Source of the DNA: JBLHKE01 sp047619485 | GTDB lineage: Bacteria; Verrucomicrobiota; Verrucomicrobiia; Verrucomicrobiales; DEV007 | Direction: 5' to 3' | DNA length: 5,083 nucleotides | Assembly: GCA_047619485.1 (NCBI GenBank) | Contig: JBLHKE010000591.1 | Span: 1 to 5,083 of the forward strand | Shown here: positions 1 through 5,083 of the stretch, one piece after another | How the letters are laid out: each line of letters begins with the position of its first letter | How positions within the stretch are numbered: position 1 is the first letter of the stretch | Notes under the pieces: generated by a model | Database searches by the model: none | What the model was told of the DNA's origin: nothing | The model's input: only the letters and a program-made list of their open reading frames with translations | Translations under genes and position numbers: made by a program

Positions 1-2
1 AC

Positions 3-3000
3 AGCGCCCACCAGAACGGCCCCAAGCTCGCCGCGCTGGCCGGCGGCGGCTTCGCCATCGGATGGGAGAACGGCACCGCCTCCAGCTCGAGTAGCGCGAT
101 CGTCGACTCCTACGTGCGCGTCTACAACAACTCCGGCGTCGCGGTGTCCTTGCCGGTGCTCGTCAACGACGCCGCCTCGACGACGGTGGATCTGCAGCAG
201 GAGATCGACTCGATCGTGCCCCTGCAGAACGGCAACTTCTTCGCCAACCTGCGCCACGACGAGCGCGGCGCCTCCCCCAACCAGGACGACAACCTCATCC
301 AGCTGTTTGAGGGGCCTCCAGTGGCATCGCCCGGTACGACGGTCGCGTCAATCGCACGCAAGGACGGGAACCCAACAAACGCCGGAACCGTGCGTTGGGA
401 CGTGACCTTCGCGGCCTCCGTGACCAATGTTTCAAGCAGCAACTTCGCGCTCGCGCAGAGCGGCGTGAGCGGCGCTTTGGTCACAGGCGTCACAGGGTCA
501 GGTATTGGCTGGGTAGTGACCGCTAGCACTGGCAGCGGCAGCGGCACCCTCGGGCTGAACCTCGCCAACAACACGGGAATCGCCCCCACCGTCTCTAACG
601 CCCCCTTTACCGGCGACGTCTACACCATCGACAAGACTCCCCCAGTGCTGACGGTAGTCGGTTCCCTAGTGATTGGTCTCGAATGCGGTGTCGACACTTG
701 GACTGATCCCGGCTCCTCAGCCGTCGATGCCGTCGATGGAACCGTCACCGTGATGATCGGCGGGGATACAGTCGACGCTTCGACCTCTGGCACATATAAT
801 GTAACCTACAATACGTCCGACTCCGTCGGCAATTCCGCCACTCAGGTCACTCGGGTCGTCACCGTCTCCGACACTTCCGCTCCTGTGATCACCTTGACTG
901 CGCCGAACCCGGTCACCATCGAGTGCAGTGTCGACACCTATTCTGAACCTGGATTTAGCGCTTCCGACCTCTGCGACGGCAACCTCACCAGTTCAGTGAT
1001 CGTCGCTGGAGATACGGTCAACGCGAGCATGACCGGAATCTACAACGTCACCTACAATGTCATGGATGTGGCTGGCAACGCCGCGATGCAAGTCGTCCGC
1101 GTGGTCAACGTCGTCGATACGACAGCACCTGTGATCACCTTAACTGCGCCGAATCCGGTCACCATCGAGTGCAGCGTCGACACCTATTCCGAGCCTGGCT
1201 TCAGCGCTACCGACCTCTGCGACGGCAACCTCGCCGGTTCCGTTGCCGTCGCCGGAGATACCGTCGACGAGAGCACGACCGGAACCTATAACATCACCTA
1301 CAATGTCATGGATGCGGCCGGCAACGCCGCGACGCAGGCCGTCCGCGTGGTCAACGTCGTCGATACCCTTCCTCCCGTGATCAGCGGTTCAACCAAGGAC
1401 ATCGTCGTCTCCGCGCCCGCCAACACCTCGAGTGACCCCATTTCATACACCTTTACAGCAAGCGACATCTGCGACCCTTCCGTCCCAGTGGTCTGTGTGC
1501 CCCCGTCTGGGTCTACTTTCCCGATCGGCGTCAATCTCGTAACCTGCACAGCAACCGACAGTTCGAGCAACACCGTTGCTGTAAATTTTAACGTCATCGT
1601 GCTCGAGATCGCAGTCACCCCTCACACGCGAATTCTCGATGCAGTCGCCCTGCGCGGCGACACCCCGGCCGGGGCGCCAGCAACGCTCTTGAGCATCAAC
1701 CGTGGCTTCTTGAACAACAGTGGCACCATCTTGTTCTCCTCGTCCTTATCCGGGGGGGGGGAAGGTGTGTTCCTCGGCCCTGTCGCCGGTCCTCATTCTG
1801 CGATTGCGATCAAAGGAACCCCGTCCGGATCCGGTGCCTTTGGTAACTTCGACAACCTAACGCTCAACGATTCTGACGACGCGGGATTCCAATCCCGGCT
1901 GGTCACCGGCCCCGCTCACTACCTGGACGGTGCCGCCAGCGCCGCAGCGGCGCAGGGTCTCATCGCCGCCGCGGTTCCTGGAAGTCCGATCTACCGCTCG
2001 CTGCAGAAACCTGCCCTCGCCGCGAATGGCGATTTGCTGACTCGTGCAAACTTGGTCATTGGCTCTGGTGCCGGCGTCACCTCGGCAGACGACACGGTCA
2101 CCACCAGCAGCAGTGGGGCGCTAATCGCCCGCGAGGGTGATGCCACCAGCATTGGTGGCGGAGTGCTCTACTCTGGACTGAGCAATCGGATCGTGGCTAG
2201 TGAGAACAACAACCACTACGCCTTTAGTTCCAACCTCAAGCCGGTTAGTTCCTTAACGAACTCAGCTTTGTTCGTGGACGTCCTCAGCGCCCCAAATCCA
2301 GCTGCCGTCGTCCGTGAAGGCGATTCTGCTGACGGCACTCCTGGAGTGTTCAGCAGCTTCCTAGGAGAGGCGGTGAACAGTGATGGCGAGGTCGCCTTGC
2401 GCGGCACTGCCAGAGGCGCAGGTATCAGTTCCACGAACAACGAAGGAATCTGGACAAACTCCGGCAACACCGGAGCGGCTCCGTTCCTAGTGGCCCGCGA
2501 GGGTGATGACGTTCCTTGCTTGCCAGCTGCGTTTCTCGGCCTGGTGGCATTCGACCGCTTCACGACGATTGCGATCGCCGACGACGGTTCAGTTTGCTTC
2601 TTCGCCTACCTGAAGAACGCGACCGCGGCTCCTGTTGTGAACTCCACCAGCGACGGCAGCATCTGGCGCTGGACAAGCACCGGGCTTCACCTCATCGCCC
2701 GTGAGGGAGTTCTAGCGAACAATACTGACGGTGCGCTAATCGGGCGTCTCAATACCTTCGCTTGCAGCAGCACCGGAATTGTCTACCAAGTCGAGTATGT
2801 GCAGAACGCCGGCGACACGACCACCGCAAACCGGGACGGGATCTACCTCGACCGAGGACTCGTGGATCCAGCGCCTGAGCTGATCCTCCGCCGTGGGGAC
2901 AAGTTCGACCTGATGGGCATCAGCCGCACGGTGAGCTCGCTGAAAATCAGCACCGAGGAGAACACCGGTGGAGGCACCGGCGGCTACGGAAGAGCGATCA

Positions 3001-3080
3001 ACGATATGGGTTCAGTGCTGCTGAACCTTAGCCTGTCAGGTAACCTGTCCGGTATCTTCATCCTCAGCCCAGGACCATAA
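3..3080 (+). CDS. Large repeat-rich secreted/surface protein (Ig-like, HYR, DUF7453-like), 5' end missing
   Basis: The frame is open from the left edge to a TAA at 3078-3080, giving 1025 residues; the true start lies outside the window. A GTG at 114 is only an internal codon, since coding character continues upstream of it. Residues 1-101 hold two GGF-type repeat units ('LAGGGFAIGWENG', 'LQNGNFFANLRHD'). Residues about 105-210 resemble a bacterial Ig-like fold ending 'VYTIDKTPP'. Residues 212-454 are three DUF5011-type Ig domains, each with the ending 'GTYNVTYN..D..GN' followed by a Val-rich strand. Residues 455-535 look like a HYR domain ('CTATDSSSN'). Residues 536-1025 are repeats with REGD/RGD-like motifs near residues 551, 604, 710, 771, 832, 900 and 964, ending 'GRAINDMGSVLL', as in DUF7453 proteins. 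No anchor, membrane segment or PEP-CTERM tail is visible at the C-terminus. Export and a role in adhesion or matrix binding are inferred from domain content only. Family names are from memory of motifs, not from a search. Confidence 0.9.
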   Translation, partial: SAHQNGPKLAALAGGGFAIGWENGTASSSSSAIVDSYVRVYNNSGVAVSLPVLVNDAASTTVDLQQEIDSIVPLQNGNFFANLRHDERGASPNQDDNLIQLFEGPPVASPGTTVASIARKDGNPTNAGTVRWDVTFAASVTNVSSSNFALAQSGVSGALVTGVTGSGIGWVVTASTGSGSGTLGLNLANNTGIAPTVSNAPFTGDVYTIDKTPPVLTVVGSLVIGLECGVDTWTDPGSSAVDAVDGTVTVMIGGDTVDASTSGTYNVTYNTSDSVGNSATQVTRVVTVSDTSAPVITLTAPNPVTIECSVDTYSEPGFSASDLCDGNLTSSVIVAGDTVNASMTGIYNVTYNVMDVAGNAAMQVVRVVNVVDTTAPVITLTAPNPVTIECSVDTYSEPGFSATDLCDGNLAGSVAVAGDTVDESTTGTYNITYNVMDAAGNAATQAVRVVNVVDTLPPVISGSTKDIVVSAPANTSSDPISYTFTASDICDPSVPVVCVPPSGSTFPIGVNLVTCTATDSSSNTVAVNFNVIVLEIAVTPHTRILDAVALRGDTPAGAPATLLSINRGFLNNSGTILFSSSLSGGGEGVFLGPVAGPHSAIAIKGTPSGSGAFGNFDNLTLNDSDDAGFQSRLVTGPAHYLDGAASAAAAQGLIAAAVPGSPIYRSLQKPALAANGDLLTRANLVIGSGAGVTSADDTVTTSSSGALIAREGDATSIGGGVLYSGLSNRIVASENNNHYAFSSNLKPVSSLTNSALFVDVLSAPNPAAVVREGDSADGTPGVFSSFLGEAVNSDGEVALRGTARGAGISSTNNEGIWTNSGNTGAAPFLVAREGDDVPCLPAAFLGLVAFDRFTTIAIADDGSVCFFAYLKNATAAPVVNSTSDGSIWRWTSTGLHLIAREGVLANNTDGALIGRLNTFACSSTGIVYQVEYVQNAGDTTTANRDGIYLDRGLVDPAPELILRRGDKFDLMGISRTVSSLKISTEENTGGGTGGYGRAINDMGSVLLNLSLSGNLSGIFILSPGP
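636..1607 (+). repeat. Array of four Ig-like modules (three DUF5011-type plus one HYR-like)
   Basis: Inside the large gene, four modules of about 80 residues follow without linkers. Module 1 is 636-872 (79 residues), module 2 is 873-1118 (82), module 3 is 1119-1364 (82) and module 4 is 1365-1607 (81). Modules 2 and 3 are near copies: I count about 31 differences in 246 bases, roughly 87% DNA identity, with no gaps. Both carry 'TIECSVDTYSEPGFSA' and 'DLCDGN', so each has two cysteines that could pair. Module 1 is clearly related but more diverged ('LECGVDTWTDPG'). Module 4 has a different pattern with three cysteines and 'VNLVTCTATD', typical of HYR domains. Such arrays usually act as stalks in extracellular proteins; that role is inferred here. 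Confidence 0.88.
1752..1761 (+). repeat. Run of ten G inside the large coding sequence
   Basis: Ten consecutive G encode Gly-Gly-Gly and the first base of a Glu codon, between the Ig/HYR modules and the C-terminal repeats. The reading frame is intact on both sides with the tract as given. Three successive GGG codons are unusual for this gene, which mostly uses GGC, GGT and GGA for glycine. A change of one base would shift the frame and remove the last 430 or so residues. It could be a slippage site or a sequencing-prone spot; nothing else nearby decides which. Confidence 0.85.
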
Positions 3081-3108
3081 GTACATGGCGGATCCGATCC
3101 GCTTCGAT

Positions 3109-3123
3109 CGGGGCTGCTCCCCG
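3109..3123 (+). terminator. Possible weak terminator hairpin downstream of the large gene
   Basis: A 5-bp GC stem (CGGGG, loop CTGCT, CCCCG) lies 28 bases after the TAA of the large gene. Immediately upstream, 3088-3102 is a second small dyad (GCGGAT, CCG, ATCCGC). No T-run follows, so a standard intrinsic terminator is not shown; position after the stop codon is the main argument. Confidence 0.3.
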
Positions 3124-3227
3124 TAAGGTCAAAATACTCAGCCGAACCCGGACACGCTGCTATTTCAGTGCTGGACATCAAACCCAGCCCCCCGATCTCA
3201 GCAGTTTCGGCGGTCGCACAATCCTGT

Positions 3228-3252
3228 TCTCCACGTGGAGATTCTTCGAAGA
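3228..3252. repeat. Two adjacent perfect palindromes
   Basis: TCTCCACGTGGAGA (3228-3241) is a perfect 14-base palindrome with a CACGTG core. After one base comes TCTTCGAAGA (3243-3252), a perfect 10-base palindrome. They lie 28 to 52 bases before the start of the integrase relic. They could be an operator, part of the end of the former mobile element, or chance; a 14-base palindrome is only mildly unexpected in 5 kb. Confidence 0.45.
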
Positions 3253-3279
3253 TCGGCGCCGTTTCCGGTGTCAGGCTTC

Positions 3280-3547
3280 ATGACCTTCATCCTCCGCCCC
3301 TGGCAGCTGTTCTTCCTAATATTGTCTGGAATTGTAAACCGCAGGTAGTAGGAGATCATCGAGTTCCAGAACGCCCAGATCCGGATCCTGATGGACAGAA
3401 TTGGCCGCAAGCGCATCCTCCTCACCGACGAACAACGACGGGTTCTGGCAGTCAAAGCAAAGACTCTCGGTCGGGAGGCTGGAGGTATCCTTTGCCGAGA
3501 GCGCCTCGGCGGCATGTTGAGATACTAATTACCGCAAAGCGGCGTAG
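3280..3547 (+). pseudogene. Integrase/transposase relic (rve-type, IS481/IS3-like), internally deleted
   Basis: Reading from ATG 3280 gives 'MTFILRPWQLFFLILSGIVN', then after two in-frame TAG codons 'EIIEFQNAQIRILMDR' and 'KRILLTDEQRRVLAVKAK', then 'LGREA'. This is the N-terminal part of a widespread integrase-core protein of Planctomycetota and Verrucomicrobiota, where it normally leads to 'TIVTPDT.LRWHR' and the DDE core. Here, at about 3478-3492, it instead joins 'CRERLGGMLRY', which matches the extreme C-terminus of the same family. Dropping one A at 3526-3528 restores 'YYYRKAA' and a stop TAG at 3545-3547, the usual ending. The whole catalytic core, several hundred residues, is therefore absent. 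Damage in total: two stops at 3346-3351, a large internal deletion and a one-base insertion. It cannot make an active enzyme. Family membership is from recalled motifs. I could not find convincing terminal inverted repeats or a target duplication. Confidence 0.82.
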
Positions 3548-3853
3548 GGCCGTCCAAGTGTGGCCGATCATGGGGCGCGGGGTGGGGGATCGGTCTGTCC
3601 CGAATCCAGGGCCAACCCTGTCGTTCGCTGATTTTCTGCGGCCTGCCAGCCTACACAGCAATAAACGAGCCTGTCTTCGGCTCAAATATTGTCGGTCTGC
3701 CTCAACATCCATACCGGGATCAAGGCCGCATCCTGTCGTCCGAGTATTTTGACCTTACGACCTCGCTCCTGTAAGCCTTCCTCGCGGCGACCAAGCAGGT
3801 TCAAGAATTTTGCGAGAAGGAAGGTCGTGTTGCCACCGAGTAGGCGTTATCCG
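3548..3853. other. Unassigned stretch between the integrase relic and the SGNH gene
   Basis: No intact gene is recognised. On the plus strand, the frame continuing from 3529 stays open to a TAA at 3772-3774, then reads 'AFLAATKQVQEFCEKEGR' to a TAG at 3841-3843, eleven bases before the next start. It has no ATG, GTG or TTG start and matches no family I know, so it may be a decayed tail of a gene or chance. A longer overlapping frame (3168-3752) has low-complexity, Pro/Arg-rich content and runs out of frame across the integrase relic, so I regard it as spurious. A small dyad (GAGCC...GGCTC, 3667-3683) has no T-run. A TTGACC at 3749 has no good -10 partner. Confidence 0.5.
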
Positions 3854-5083
3854 ATGACAATGGGGACGGGCTCGGCACGCCGGCCGATCATGCTTGAGCA
3901 GCAAGAGAACGGCTCTTTGTTGGTCGATTGGGAATCTTGCGTCGGTTACTGTGAGATCTCGTGGGAAGATCTGCCCAAGTCGCCACCGGGAAAGGCCTCG
4001 CTGATGAGGGTGGAGATATCTTCGGCAGATGAGTACCGCAACGGCTTCAACCAGGATGAGTGGCGGTGTTTTCGGCTGCGGGACCTGGACTGGAAACACA
4101 GCGTGTTCGGATACGAGCGCAAGGTCGGCTTGGGTTCTCCAGCGTTTTATTTAGGGGGTGGCCGAATGCCGGTGATCGTCCGGGTGGCGAGGCCCGATGA
4201 TCCCGAGGCCGCAGAAGATCAGGTCGTGATCACCGAGATGGTCGCACGGGGATGGTTTGATTCGGAACCGGCGGGCACGCTTTTCCTGCACGTCCCGTGG
4301 ACGGATCAGCGGATCGATTTCGAACTTCCGGCAGGGGTGGTTGCTGCAAAATTGGACACGGCGGAGCTGCTGCAACTCGAATTGCGCTTCGGTGAGGCGC
4401 CGACTGGCGAGCGTTTGCCGACGCGGGCGGATCCGAGGTTCGTCGGCCTCTGGGATCCGCAGGCCTCAGGTAGTCCGTTTTCCGCCATGGGCGAACGCTG
4501 CGAGGTAATCTTTTCTAACAAATCGGGAGCCGAGGTGCTGCTGTTTAACACGCTCACCACTGCGGATTTGGTTGCTGGCGTTAACCGGGCGACTGTGATC
4601 GGGCGCAAAGACGGCGATCGGATCATCGCCGAGGAGATCCACGTGCGACCGGTCGGCGATCAGACCCTAGGCGATGACCCGGATCTGCCGCGCTACCTTT
4701 TCATCTGCGACTCCTTCTCGAGTTTCTACTCCACCAGTCTCCACAGCCAACTGGCTGGGAAGTTCAATGTCCACCACCCGCCGATGGACTGCGGCTCGTC
4801 GGTGGTTGGCAAGGCGAACATCACGGAGTGGCTCGGCTTGCACGCTGAGCGTGGCAAGCAGTGGGATGTGATCAGCTTCAACTTCGGGCTCGAGGATCAC
4901 CGCACCGAGAAGAAAGAGTTTGAGGCGAATCTCAATGCGGTGATCGCCGAGTTGAAGAACACCGGGGCAAAATTGATCTGGGTGACAAGCTGCCCGAACC
5001 GGAGCTTTCCGGTTGCCGTCGGGGACGGCGGACTCATGGGCCGCGGGGCGGGGCAAGCGAGTGAGCGTTTGGACAAGTGGGCG
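3854..5083 (+). CDS. SGNH/GDSL-hydrolase-like protein with long N-terminal region, 3' end missing
   Basis: The frame is open from 3665 to the right edge without a stop; from ATG 3854 it encodes 410 residues and continues beyond the window. ATG 3854 has a weak GAGTAGG nine bases upstream. ATG 3860 and ATG 3890 ('MLEQENGSLLVDWESC') are alternatives, and none starts a visible signal peptide. Residues 1-275 are not a domain I recognise; they are rich in beta-strand-like stretches and include 'RADPRFVGLWDPQ'. From about residue 280, 'RYLFICDSFSSFY', 'VHHPPMDCGSS', 'WDVISFNFGLEDH' and 'GAKLIWVTSCP' follow the order seen in SGNH-hydrolase proteins of Planctomycetota and Verrucomicrobiota ('GDSIS..Y', 'NCG.T', 'NFGLHD', 'GAKLIW'). 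The likely nucleophile is Ser287. The glycine of the GDS block is Cys285, and the GxND-type block reads GLED (345-348). The last block, with Asp and His, lies outside the window. An esterase or carbohydrate-deacetylase role is the family expectation only; substrate unknown. Confidence 0.8.
   Translation, partial: MTMGTGSARRPIMLEQQENGSLLVDWESCVGYCEISWEDLPKSPPGKASLMRVEISSADEYRNGFNQDEWRCFRLRDLDWKHSVFGYERKVGLGSPAFYLGGGRMPVIVRVARPDDPEAAEDQVVITEMVARGWFDSEPAGTLFLHVPWTDQRIDFELPAGVVAAKLDTAELLQLELRFGEAPTGERLPTRADPRFVGLWDPQASGSPFSAMGERCEVIFSNKSGAEVLLFNTLTTADLVAGVNRATVIGRKDGDRIIAEEIHVRPVGDQTLGDDPDLPRYLFICDSFSSFYSTSLHSQLAGKFNVHHPPMDCGSSVVGKANITEWLGLHAERGKQWDVISFNFGLEDHRTEKKEFEANLNAVIAELKNTGAKLIWVTSCPNRSFPVAVGDGGLMGRGAGQASERLDKWA

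Larger units (their letters stand above)
3081..3279. other. Intergenic stretch after the large gene; no gene recognised
   Basis: This stretch holds no ORF with coding character. It contains a weak hairpin just after the stop codon and, near its right end, two neighbouring palindromes; these are listed separately. I see no clear sigma-70 promoter, and no terminal inverted repeats that would mark the left edge of the mobile element whose remains begin at 3280. Confidence 0.6.

Noticed and set aside
114..116. GTG at 114 as the start of the large gene
   Set aside because: The same frame is open to the left edge with strong coding character and a matching repeat unit upstream, so the gene is truncated by the window edge.
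122..589. Minus-strand ORF opposite the large gene
   Set aside because: It is a shadow of the GC-rich codon pattern of the plus-strand gene, with no domain and no ribosome-binding site. The same applies to the other minus-strand ORFs at 1298-1618, 2216-2563, 4306-4626 and 4667-5056.
3346..3351. In-frame TAG TAG as evidence of an alternative genetic code
   Set aside because: The same frame also carries a large deletion and a frameshift, so ordinary pseudogene decay is sufficient; the intact genes show no in-frame TAG.
3168..3752. Plus-strand ORF of 194 codons
   Set aside because: It overlaps the integrase relic in another frame, has Pro/Arg/Ser-rich content with no recognisable domain, and looks like a chance open frame.
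3749..3777. TTGACC with 17-base spacing to TAAGCC as a promoter for the SGNH gene
   Set aside because: The -10 box matches the consensus at only two positions, and sigma usage in the likely host is unknown.
3562..3892. 11-base direct repeat GGCCGATCATG at 3562-3572 and 3882-3892, considered as a target duplication around inserted DNA
   Set aside because: A match of this length is expected by chance in 5 kb, and neither copy borders the relic.

Overview
The window looks like chromosomal DNA of a moderately GC-rich environmental bacterium, most plausibly from the Verrucomicrobiota-Planctomycetota group. This is inferred from protein style: a large secreted Ig-repeat protein ending in a DUF7453-like repeat region, an SGNH-hydrolase-like protein of the type common in those phyla, and the remains of an 'LRPWQL...RLGGML' integrase that is abundant there. 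No rRNA, tRNA or CRISPR array was seen.

Layout. (1) Positions 3-3080, plus strand: the 3' part of a very large surface or secreted protein, open at the left edge. In order it carries a GGF-type repeat segment, a bacterial Ig-like domain, three Ig-like domains of the DUF5011 type (two form a clear 82-residue tandem duplication), a HYR-like domain, and about 490 residues of repeats marked by a recurring REGD/RGD motif. (2) Positions 3081-3853: about 770 bases with no intact gene. It holds a weak hairpin, two adjacent palindromes, an internally deleted integrase pseudogene (3280-3547), and an unassigned stretch that may include a decayed reading frame. (3) Position 3854 to the right edge, plus strand: the 5' part of a protein of at least 410 residues with a C-terminal SGNH-hydrolase-like domain. 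It has no stop inside the window.

The two real genes have no evident functional link. The integrase relic between them shows that the interval has been a target for mobile DNA. The main oddities are a sharp codon-usage break inside the large gene near position 306, a run of ten G inside the same gene, the internal deletion and pattern of decay in the integrase, and a non-standard catalytic block (CDS instead of GDS, GLED instead of GxND) in the hydrolase-like protein. I did not find a convincing new multi-gene system here.
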